From SP197 sp965242595 (GTDB lineage Bacteria; Pseudomonadota; Alphaproteobacteria; SP197), in contig OZ251464.1 in assembly GCA_965242595.1 (NCBI GenBank), positions 1,984,001 to 2,048,000 of the forward strand: a stretch of 64,000 nucleotides of DNA, in the 5' to 3' direction. Positions 10,055 through 17,700 of the stretch are shown here, piece after piece. Under the pieces are notes generated by a model. The model did no database searches, had not been told where the DNA came from, and saw nothing but the letters and a program-made list of their open reading frames with translations. Each line of letters starts with the position of its first letter. Position 1 is the stretch's first letter. The translations under genes and the position numbers were made by a program.

Positions 10055-10780
10055 AGGGGCGGTCGCTGCCGGAACGGACGGCCCCTCGACAGCGATGCTG
10101 CGATCCGCCGCCATCGCAATATGCCGCGCCACGCGCTCGTCCAGGACGCTCTCCTGGGTATCGAGTTCAAGCGCGAAACGAATCAGCAGCCGTCTGTACA
10201 GGTCGAAATCGCGCTCTTGCCGCGCTGCGGCCAATTGCCGAATGGCAAGATCGTCGCGCCGCAGCGGCCCGCATACGCGCATGAGGTGAAGGGCGGCGTT
10301 GCCCCGCTCCGAGAGGCGGCTTCCCCGCTGGATGGCGTCTTCCAATGCCTCGTCGAACGCCGTTCGCCCCGCCTCGGTCCATCGCGCCTTGAGGGCCGTG
10401 TAAAGGGCCGGCGTCGCCACCCCCAGCCAGCACCCGGTGTCATCGAGGGGCGCAAGGGATATGCCCGAATCGCCCAGCGCGCCCCCCACAACCTCGGCAG
10501 CCCGCGCAAGTTCCGCCCCCATGGCGACCACCCCTTCGCCGGAGACGATCGGCCGCGCGGATGCCGGCGGCAGCAGGGTGCCAAGCACCGCCGCTTCGTC
10601 CGGATCGGCGACCTCCAGCGCCCCGGGGTCGTCGCGCCAGTCGAGGCTGTGCGCAAGATAGAGCGCGGGATCGCCTGCGAATGAAAGCAAGGGTGGGCAA
10701 AAATGCATCCAGTCGCCAACATGGGCGGCGGACATGCTAAAAAACCCCCGCAGGGTTGCGGCTGCGCGCGTGTCAACCAT
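10043..10780 (-). CDS. Hypothetical protein, second gene of a coupled pair
   Basis: The product is 245 residues and I do not recognise the family. It has no signal peptide or membrane segment. The N-terminal half is rich in Asp/Ala/Leu and carries a DWMHFCPPLLSF stretch. The C-terminal third (about residues 140-235) is charged and probably helical, with FDEALEDAIQRGSRLSERGN and ERDFDLYRRLLIRFALELDTQ. The ATG overlaps the end of the preceding gene by eight bases (ATGGTTGA), so the two are almost certainly translated together and probably act together. The stop codon lies inside a 13-bp tandem duplication. Confidence 0.65.
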   Translation of the reverse strand: MVDTRAAATLRGFFSMSAAHVGDWMHFCPPLLSFAGDPALYLAHSLDWRDDPGALEVADPDEAAVLGTLLPPASARPIVSGEGVVAMGAELARAAEVVGGALGDSGISLAPLDDTGCWLGVATPALYTALKARWTEAGRTAFDEALEDAIQRGSRLSERGNAALHLMRVCGPLRRDDLAIRQLAAARQERDFDLYRRLLIRFALELDTQESVLDERVARHIAMAADRSIAVEGPSVPAATAPVVA

Positions 10781-11534
10781 GAGCGGCCTCCAGCACCATG
10801 GATTCCTCTACCGTCTGCACCACCGACCCGTCTTTCTCCGACACGATGACGTGATCGAAAACCCACCTGTAGATTCGCTGGCTTTCGCTGTCTGCCAACG
10901 GGTTGCGCCCGAGCCAATGGATATATTTGCCGCGATTGTCTTCGCTCATGTGGATTGCCCGTAGCTCCAGGCGGCCGGTGATCGCGTCGTGCGGGATGCG
11001 GACTTCCCATGTCCAGGCCCGCGCGGTGTTCGGCTGTCCCCTGACGATGGTGAACCCGGTCTCCGGAGGCCGATTCCCGGGCCCGGGGGCGCGGCCCTCA
11101 ATGTAGTCGCTGAGCGTGTCGTAGTGGGCGAGAATATACCGTTCGAAAGCATCCTTCCAGTCGCGCAACGGCACATCCAGCGTCCGGAAGGCCGCTTGCC
11201 GCGCTGTCGTCCCGAGTGGTGGATCGGTGTGGATCTTGCCCGCCCACCAGCCGCCGCTGTCGAACGGCGTGGCCCCCCTCGCATCCGCAGGCCAGGCAAC
11301 GCCTTCGGCCTCGCTCAAGACAAATACGATCCAGCCATAGCTGTCCTCCGCCCGCAGGACGTAGAAGTAGTAGGGCTTGCCGAGGATGCCAAGCCCATGC
11401 TCGGCCGCCAGGGTTTGCGGGCGGGCAGCGGGCGCAGGCCACTTTCCCTGGATGGCTGCGGTCACCAATTCGCGCCAATCCTCGCCACCATGAAGGTGGT
11501 AGTTGTGCAGCCCTCGGGTCAGCAAACGGTTCAT
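10773..11534 (-). CDS. Hypothetical protein, first gene of a coupled pair
   Basis: The product is about 253 residues of unknown family and looks soluble. It is rich in aromatic residues, with HNYHLHGGEDW near the start, GKPYYFYVLRAEDSYGWIVFVL around residues 53-74, DWKDAFERYILAHYDTL in the middle, and a C-terminal region with GKYIHWLGRNPLADSESQRIY. I chose the ATG at 11534. A GTG five codons upstream (11549) is an alternative, and neither has a good ribosome-binding site. A -10-like hexamer ends six bases before the ATG, so the message may be leaderless. It overlaps the next gene by eight bases, indicating coupling. No function is assigned. Confidence 0.6.
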   Translation of the reverse strand: MNRLLTRGLHNYHLHGGEDWRELVTAAIQGKWPAPAARPQTLAAEHGLGILGKPYYFYVLRAEDSYGWIVFVLSEAEGVAWPADARGATPFDSGGWWAGKIHTDPPLGTTARQAAFRTLDVPLRDWKDAFERYILAHYDTLSDYIEGRAPGPGNRPPETGFTIVRGQPNTARAWTWEVRIPHDAITGRLELRAIHMSEDNRGKYIHWLGRNPLADSESQRIYRWVFDHVIVSEKDGSVVQTVEESMVLEAAHG

Positions 11535-11540
11535 GGCCCC

Positions 11541-11571
11541 ATCATACACCGGGAGCAGCGGGAATTGTCAC
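11541..11571 (-). promoter_or_regulatory. Candidate promoter for a leaderless mRNA
   Basis: On the minus strand a TATGAT hexamer (11541-11546; 5 of 6 to TATAAT) lies six bases before the ATG at 11534. A GTGACA hexamer (11566-11571; 5 of 6 to TTGACA) lies 19 bases further upstream. The usual start-site distance would place transcription initiation on or next to the A of the ATG. This fits the missing Shine-Dalgarno sequence. The spacer is slightly long. Confidence 0.3.
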
Positions 11572-11618
11572 CCCCCAATCGGCATGACGGCCTGCCGGGA
11601 GGGCGCCGGGCGGGGCGT

Positions 11619-12275
11619 TCAGGGCTTGGGTTCCGGCCGTAATGGCGGGCAGCTGTCCGCGCCATCCGCCTGGCGTTTCTGGCGCTGGCGATAGTATTCG
11701 ACCAGTCGGTACGGGTCGTGGCCGACGGAGCGCGAAATCCGGTGGCGAACCTCGCGCACGGCGGCGATGACGGGATCGTCTCTCATGGCGATGCCACCTC
11801 TCCGGGAAGCTGCGACTTCACGCGCCATGGCGCCGCCGCGGCGCCAGAGAGTAGCCCGTTTCAGCTTGATCAGGGGGCGGTCGGGCGACTCCGGGCGCGG
11901 CCCCAGCGCGCGGGTGGCGCTATCCGCCACCAGGTCCAGCGCCGTCAGCACGATCTGGCCGATCAGCGGCTCGCTCAAGGGCGGGCCGACGATGCACTCG
12001 GTGATCATGAAGCGGTTGCCGATGTGAACCGTCACCGGCCCGGCCACCGGGCGGGTTTCCTTGCGTTGGTCCGCATAGGTCACGACGACCTCGCGCTGCT
12101 TCCTCAGACCCAGGCGGCTGACCACGTTCTCCGGCAACACGAGCATGACCGCGCCGGTATCCACCACGCCTAGCACCGTCATGCGGCGAAGCTCGGATTC
12201 GGGGCGCAAACCCCGGCGGACGATGCAGCGGTCGCCGGTGTTTTCTAATTCCACCGAAGCGACGATCTCACCCAT
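11619..12275 (-). CDS. Retropepsin-like aspartic protease homologue with C-terminal extension
   Basis: The product is 218 residues. Residues 1-140 match bacterial clan AA (retropepsin-like) aspartic protease homologues. They show VVDTGAVMLVLP with the catalytic-type D-T-G at 39-41, then LGLRKQREVVVTYADQR, TECIVGPP, and the characteristic LIGQIVLTALDLVADS ending in PLIKLK. Residues 164-200 (MRDDPVIAAVREVRHRIS...YRLVEYYRQRQKR) resemble a small stand-alone protein family and may begin at an internal ATG (11786) with its own GGAGAGG upstream. The start at 12275 is fixed by AGGAGGA six bases before it. It lies downstream of hicBA. Function is unknown; such proteins often sit in toxin-antitoxin-like small clusters. 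The fusion could be read-through after loss of the protease stop. Confidence 0.75.
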   Translation of the reverse strand: MGEIVASVELENTGDRCIVRRGLRPESELRRMTVLGVVDTGAVMLVLPENVVSRLGLRKQREVVVTYADQRKETRPVAGPVTVHIGNRFMITECIVGPPLSEPLIGQIVLTALDLVADSATRALGPRPESPDRPLIKLKRATLWRRGGAMAREVAASRRGGIAMRDDPVIAAVREVRHRISRSVGHDPYRLVEYYRQRQKRQADGADSCPPLRPEPKP

Positions 12276-12280
12276 CGGCT

Positions 12281-12287
12281 TCCTCCT
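12281..12287 (-). promoter_or_regulatory. Strong ribosome-binding site that sets the protease start
   Basis: AGGAGGA on the minus strand, with about five to six bases before the ATG at 12275. It argues against a longer frame that opens at 12323. Confidence 0.75.
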
Positions 12288-12300
12288 CACCGGCATCCTG

Positions 12301-12425
12301 TCGCAACCGGAGCACCATGCCACAGGCGCCGCCGGGCGGGTGTCGGGTGGGTGTCACGGGGGTGTCGTGGACATGTTGCAGGGCGGCCGCGGCAGGCGGC
12401 GCGGGGCGGCGGGGGCCTGCCCAGG
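12301..12425. repeat. GC-rich intergenic repeat, copy A (beside hicB1)
   Basis: The copy begins TCGCAACCGG on the plus strand and continues through GGTGTCACGGGGGTGTCGTGG, ATGTTGCAGGGCGGCCGCGG and a GGCGGGGGCC end. Copy B at about 12871-12996 matches it closely. Copy C at about 13388-13516 is more diverged. The three copies bracket the two hic units. Confidence 0.75.
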
Positions 12426-12442
12426 CCGTGTCCGGGCGCCGG

Positions 12443-12649
12443 TTAGACGGTGGCCGGTTCGGGCAGCGCCCCATCCTCATTGCGGACGATCTCCAGCCAC
12501 TCGTCCACGATCCGGCACAGCTCGCGATACACCGCCACTTCGTCGTCGCCATGACAGCACGGGCCGATGACCCCGGGACAGGAACCGACAAAACACCGGT
12601 CCTCGTCCGACCATGCGACTCGCTTGATGTATTTCGCGCTGTCCTTCAT
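12443..12649 (-). CDS. hicB: HicB-family antitoxin (copy 1, intact pair)
   Basis: The product is 68 residues, of the short HicB type: MKDSAKYIKRVAWSDEDRC, then FVGSCPGVIGPCCHGDDE and the helix VYRELCRIVDEWLEIV. HicB antitoxins bind and neutralise the HicA mRNA-cleaving toxin and usually repress their own operon. The ATG overlaps the hicA stop (ATGA), so translation is coupled in the order hicA then hicB. The C-terminus (PEPATV) is shorter than that of copy 2, where PTAG is kept. No separate DNA-binding domain is visible in so short a protein. Confidence 0.85.
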   Translation of the reverse strand: MKDSAKYIKRVAWSDEDRCFVGSCPGVIGPCCHGDDEVAVYRELCRIVDEWLEIVRNEDGALPEPATV

Positions 12650-12840
12650 GTCTGCGACTCCTCTATCCTTCGCCGCACCTCTCGTTCCTGGTAGGGCTTG
12701 GCATCGCCACCCAGGCTTCCGGAAATCGTCACACGCTGCCCGTTCGGGTGGCGATAATTTCTGTGGCTGCCCTTGCCGCCGCGCGAAACGAACCCCGCCC
12801 GCTCCAGGTCTCTCACCAACGCTGCGACTTTACGCGGCAT
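12646..12840 (-). CDS. hicA: HicA-family mRNA interferase toxin
   Basis: The product is 64 residues, full length for HicA. It has the dsRBD-like fold signature: LVRDLERAGFVSRGGKGSH with the catalytic-type histidine in GSHRNYRHPNG, then RVTISGSLGGDAKPYQEREV. HicA toxins cleave mRNA when freed from HicB. Here it is the first gene of a two-gene operon and overlaps hicB by four bases. The key histidine is present, so it looks functional. Confidence 0.85.
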   Translation of the reverse strand: MPRKVAALVRDLERAGFVSRGGKGSHRNYRHPNGQRVTISGSLGGDAKPYQEREVRRRIEESQT

Positions 12841-12870
12841 GGTGTCGAGGCCGACATGGCCAACATTCTA

Positions 12871-12996
12871 TCGCAACCGGGGCGCCATGGTCACAGGCGC
12901 TGCCGGGAGGGTGTCGGGCAGGTGTCACGGGCGTGTCGTGGGCGTGTTGCAGGGCGGCCGCGGCAGACAGCGCGGGGTGGCGGGGGCCGGGTGGAA
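12871..12996. repeat. GC-rich intergenic repeat, copy B (between the hic units)
   Basis: This copy begins TCGCAACCGG, as copy A does, and shares CAGGCGCTGCCGGG-type, GTGTCACGGGCGTGTCGTGG and GCAGGGCGGCCGCGGCAG blocks with it. It lies just downstream of the orphan hicB2 and upstream of hicA1, marking the join of the duplication. Confidence 0.75.
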
Positions 12997-13278
12997 TTAT
13001 CCCGAAGCTCGTTGAACTTCAGCCGCCCCGCCATGCCGTGGCCCGCGCTGCCCAACCATCCCGGAGCACGCCAGGCCCGCGGTCGGTTCGGGCAGCGCCC
13101 CATCCTCATCGCGGAGGATCTCCAGCCACTCGTCCACGATCCGGCACAACTCCCGATACACCGCCACTTCGTCGTCGCCGTGACAGCACGGGCCGATGAC
13201 GCCGGGGCAGGAACCGACGAAGCACCGATCCTCGTCCGACCACGCGACTCGCTTGATGTATTTCGCGCTGTCCTTCAT
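12997..13278 (-). CDS. hicB: Orphan HicB-family antitoxin (copy 2, C-terminally extended)
   Basis: The product is 93 residues. Residues 1-60 are nearly identical to hicB copy 1 (I to L and N to D changes in LEILRDEDGALPEP). It then keeps the family-typical PTAG before a unique tail rich in Gly/Arg (LACSGMVGQRGPRHGGAAE...). The ATG at 13278 matches the start of copy 1; an upstream ATG at 13317 falls in a degraded stretch and is unlikely. No hicA lies upstream. It may still neutralise the HicA of the neighbouring pair, by inference, or it may be decaying. Confidence 0.7.
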   Translation of the reverse strand: MKDSAKYIKRVAWSDEDRCFVGSCPGVIGPCCHGDDEVAVYRELCRIVDEWLEILRDEDGALPEPTAGLACSGMVGQRGPRHGGAAEVQRASG

Positions 13279-13377
13279 GTCCGCGACTCCTCTATCCTCC
13301 GCCGCGCCGCTCTCCATCCCTCGCCGCGCCGCTCTCTATCCTTCATCCTTCGCCGCGCCGCTCATTCCTGGCACAGT
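13279..13377 (-). pseudogene. Degraded hicA remnant with short tandem expansion
   Basis: The 20 or so bases before the orphan hicB (AGGATAGAGGAGTCGCGGAC) match the 3' end of the intact hicA. Further upstream, instead of hicA, a unit of about 20-29 bp of the CTCTATCC..CGCCGCGCCG type is repeated three times (13290-13360). It is followed by ATTCCTGG, again matching hicA sequence. This fits internal loss of the toxin gene with slippage at the hicA 3' end. Confidence 0.5.
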
Positions 13378-13387
13378 TGGCACCCTA

Positions 13388-13516
13388 TCGCAACCGGGCC
13401 ACCACCACAATAGGCGCTATCGGGAGGGTGCCGCAAGGGTGTCGTGAACATGTTGCGCGGCCGCCGCCCGACACCCGCCCGACACCCCTGCGGCACCCAC
13501 CCGACAGGCGGCGCGG
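13388..13516. repeat. GC-rich intergenic repeat, copy C (beside the Giant 1 stop)
   Basis: This diverged third copy begins TCGCAACCGG. It keeps GGCGCTATCGGGAGGGTG, GTCGTGAACATGTTGC and a final AGGCGGCGCGGGCG. It ends immediately before the Giant 1 stop codon. It contains no T-rich terminator that I can see. Confidence 0.55.
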
Positions 13517-13520
13517 GCGC

Positions 13521-14720
13521 CTACCAGGCCAGGCGCAGTTCCAGGGCCAGGCCGTGTTCGGGATCGGCGACGCCCTCGTTGCGGCTGGCCTCGATGGCGA
13601 GGCTCAGCACGCTGCCCAGCCCCCACCGCTGGCCCAGGCTGTAGCGGCGCTCGCCCCGGCCCAGGGCCATGGCGCCATAGGGGGTCGCGGTGGCGACGCC
13701 GCCCCAGGCGGGCAGGCCATAGCCCAGCTCGCTCTCCAGCCGGGCGCCCCGGCCGACGCTGGCGCCGTTCTCGTCGCCGCCCGCCATGCCGTCCTGCCAC
13801 AGGCGCGTCAGGCCGCTATCGGCCACGCCCCAGGCGGGGGCGAGCTGGAACGACAGGCCGCGCCCGTCGCCGTCGGGGTTCAGGTGGAAGGCGCCAGACG
13901 CGCCCCATTCCTCCAGATCGCTGCGATGGGCCAGCAGGGCCCGCCCGCCCAGTTCGGCCCCCAGGCCGCCGCCGGAATCGCTCAGCGCGATGCTGCCGCC
14001 CAGCTCCACGCCCATGCCGCTGGCGCCATCGCCACCGTCCCAGCGCAGCCCCGCCTCCAGGGACGGCGCCAGCGACCAGCCGCCATCCAGCGACCAGCTG
14101 CGGCTTCCCGCCGCCGCCAGCCGGGCGCGCTGGGTGGCCACGGTCAGGGCGGCGATCACCTCGCCATTGTCGTCCAGGGCATAGCGGGTGGCCTCCACCG
14201 ACGCCTTCAGGTCCAGCGCCAGCCCGTCGGCGGCCAGCAGCGGCAGCGCCCCGCCCATGGCGGCGGCCAGCATGGAACTGTCGCCCGCCTGCCAGCCATA
14301 GCGCTCGCGGATGGCGCTATCGGTCATGCGCAGATCGCCGCGCCCATAGCCCAGGGCCGCCCACAACCGGCTGCCGTCGGCGCCGGCCCAGCCCAGATAG
14401 GGATGGACGGCCGACATGGCGCTCTCGTGGTCGCCCCGGATGGCGCCCTCGTCGCCATCGCTGCGGTCGCTATAGGCGATGGCGCTCTCGAAGCGCGAGA
14501 GCGCCAGCCCGGCGGTGAAGCCGTCGCCCAGCACCGCATCGGCGCCGAGATGGGCCGCGAACAGCCTGCCCGACCAGTCCAGCGCCGCCTGCTTGCGTTC
14601 CAGATCGCGCCAGTCGCCGGCGCCCCACAGCACCAGCGAGGAGGCGCCGCCATCGTCGTCATCGCCGCCACTCAGGGCCAGGGTGAAGCCTTCGCCGCCC
14701 AGCAGCTCCTTCCACGAGCT
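13521..14720 (-). other. Autotransporter beta-barrel domain of Giant 1
   Basis: These are the last 400 or so residues. They alternate amphipathic strands with Gly/Asp turns: SSLVLWGAGDWRDL, LFAAHLGADAVLGDGFTAGL, VHPYLGWAGADGSRLWAALG, LAPSLEAGLRWDGGDG, ELGGRALLAHRSDLEEWG. They end in an aromatic residue (LRLAW*), the outer-membrane insertion signature. The preceding helix INRSILPELSRAMWGSALD is typical of barrels attached to alphaproteobacterial Calx-beta giants and would sit in the pore. Confidence 0.85.
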
Positions 14721-17700
14721 GCCGCCGTCCTCCAGCGCCTCGCCCTTGGAGCGCAGGAAGCCCGCCGCCGCGTCCAGGCCCTGCGCCGCCAGCCCACCGC
14801 CGCCACCGGCCGGGCCTTCCAGGCGGGAGGAGATGGCGTCCAGCGCGCTGCCCCACATGGCCCGCGACAGCTCCGGCAGAATGGAGCGGTTGATGGCCTT
14901 CAGCCGCGCCCGCGCCAGGTCCAGATTGGCCACCACCTCGACGGTGAAGACCAGCTCCGCCCGCTGGCCGTCGATATCGGTCGCCGTCCAGCTGTAGCTG
15001 CGCAGCTCGAACGCCGCGCCCGGCGTCCCCGACAGGCGGCGCCCGGCGCGGGCGATGCCGTCCGGCAGCGTCTCCGGCGCCAACGCATATTGCAGCTGCC
15101 CGTCGCCGCCGCTCGCCAGCGGCAGGTCCAGCGGCGCGATGGCCTCGTCCACCGTCCAGGTCAGCGCCTGCGGGAAGTCGGCCTCGGCGAAGGACGGGCG
15201 CGTGTCCTCATAGCCGACCGCAAAGGGCGAGAATGTCGTCACCCCGGGCGCGCACACCCGCATCCGCTCCGCCTCCCAGGACGACCCCGCCACCGGTTCC
15301 CAGGCGCTGCCGTCATGATGCAGCAGCACGGGTTCGCGCCCCGCCGCCGCCGCCAGCAGAGCCTCGCTTACCGGCAGGCAGATATGCAGCCCCGCCGCCA
15401 GCGCCCCCGCGACCTGGATATCCACCGCCGACTGCGCCGCGCCGTCCCGCCCCAGGGCGAAGCCCGACCCATCCACCACCGGCAGCGCCCGGTCCGAAAG
15501 CGGCCTGAAGCTCATCTCCACCATGCGTCCGCCGATGCTGAACACCGCCTCCGCCTCCCGCAACGGCGCCAGGATGCGGCTGTCCTCTTCCACCGGAGCG
15601 GAGAGCGCCGCCTGCACCCCGTCATAATCGCCGCCGGAGGCGCTGTGGGTCAGCAGCGCCGCGTCGGCATAGTCGTCCTCGTCCCCCCGCGCCGTCACCG
15701 TCACCGTCTGCGCCTGGTTCCAGTCCGCCGCCGTGAAGGTCAGGCCGGTGGGCGCGGGCGTCACATCCGGGTTGTCGCTCGCCACCGCCAGCGTCACCGG
15801 CCCGGTGGGCTCGCTGGTCAGCGCCACCGTGTAGTCGGCCCCCGGCCCGTCCGCCGTGGTCGCCACCGCCGCCGGCGCGAAGGCCAGCCCCCTGCTGTCG
15901 TCGTCGGCGACGGTCAGGGTGGCGGCGGCGACGGCCACGCTTTCGCCGGCGGCGCTGGCCAGGGCGTTGGCGGCCGCGCCCGTCACCCGCACCGATATGT
16001 CCGGCGCATCCACGGCGTTGTCGTTGGCCGTCACCGTCACCTGGCCGCTGCTGGCGGTAGCAAAGGCGGCAAAGGTCAGCGTCGTTCCCGCCTGGGTGAA
16101 ATCGCCCGCCACCGCGCCCGCCACCGGCGCCGCCTGAACCGTCACCGTGGTCGCCGCCGCCGAGGGATGGGACAGCAGCGCCGTCACCCGCGTCACGCCG
16201 CCGTTCTCGGAGATGGTGGCCGGGTTCAGCACCAGCGTCACCGCCGGCGCCGCGTCGTCGTCGCTCGTGGTCACATCCACATGCTCGACCAGGCCGTCAT
16301 AGATGGCATCGCCGCTCGCCGTCCGCAGCCGCACCTGCCATGCGACATCGCCATCGTCGATGGCGTCGTCCACCCCGGTCACCGTCACCCTCTGGGCCCG
16401 GTTCCAGTTCCCGGCGCCGAACACCAGCGCGGCCGGCGCCACCCGCCCCTCGCCGGGATCGCGGCTGGTCACCGCCACCGTCACCGCCGCGCCCGGCTGG
16501 GTCAGCAGCGCCAGGGTAAAGCTGGCCTGGCCGCCCGCCTCGCTCGCCCGCCCGGTCACCCGGCCCACATCCAGCCCGGCCTCGTCGTCGCGGATGGTCA
16601 GCGCCGCGTCGGCCGGGGCCGCCACCCCGCGCCCGCCCGTGACGGTCGCCGAGACCGTCACCGTCATGCGGCCCGAAACCGCGCTGTCGTCCACCGCCGT
16701 CACCGTCACCGCCCCGGTGCTGGCGGTCGCGCCCGCCGCCACCGTCAGCCTGTTCGCGGCCGAAAGCGTGAAATCGTCCGCCTGGGCGTTCGCCCCCGGC
16801 GCCGCCGCCACCGTCAGCGTGGTCGCCGCGCTGGACGGGTGGGAGAGCGCCGCCGTCACCGTCGCCACGCCGCCGTTCTCCCAGATCCACGTCGGCGTCA
16901 GCACCAGCCGCGCCGTCGGCGTGGCCTCGTCGTCGGCGATGGTCAGCGTCACGGCGCCGGGATCGGTCTTGCCGTGGCCGTTGGCGGCGCTGCCGGAGAC
17001 CGTCACCCGTTTGTCCGGCGCGTCGCTGGCGTTGTCCGCCGCCGCAATCGTCACCCGCCCCGCGCTGACGGTCGCGCCCGCCGCCACGGTCAGCGTCGCC
17101 GCCGCGCTCAGGCTGTAATCGCCCGCCACCGCGCCGCTGGCCGCCACCGGGGCCACCGCCACCGTCACCGTGGTGGCCTGGCTGGAAGGCCGGTCCAGCG
17201 CCGCCGTCACCGTCGCTACGCCGCCGTTCTCGGAAATCGAGGCCGACGACAGGCGCAGCGTCGTCGCCGGCGCCGGATCGTCGTCGGTCAGCGTCAGTAT
17301 GGCGCCGCCGATGCTGCCCACGCCCTGGTCGTTGGCCGCCGTCGCCGTCACCATGGGGGTGCGGTCGGGTTCGTCGGTGGCGTTATCGACCGCCGTGACG
17401 CTCGCCGTGTCGCCGGTGTTCTCGGTGCTGCCGGCGGCGATGACGACGGTCGCATCCGCGCCCACCGCATAGGCCCCGGCCAGCGCCTGAACCGTCACCG
17501 TGGTGGCCGCGCTGGAGGGATGGGAGAGCGTCGCCGAGACCGCCGAGGCGCCGCCGTTCTCGGAGATGGTGGCCGGGTTCAGCGCCAGCGTCACCCCCGG
17601 CGCCGCCTCGTCGTCGGCGATGGTCAGCGTCACCGAGGGCGGGTGGTTGACAAGGCCCAGGCTGTCGCTGGCGGTGCCGGAGACCGTCACGCTCTTGTCG

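Noticed and set aside
12301..13516. Three spaced similar repeats considered as a CRISPR array
   Set aside because: The repeats are about 125 bp, imperfect, and separated by protein-coding genes, not by short spacers.
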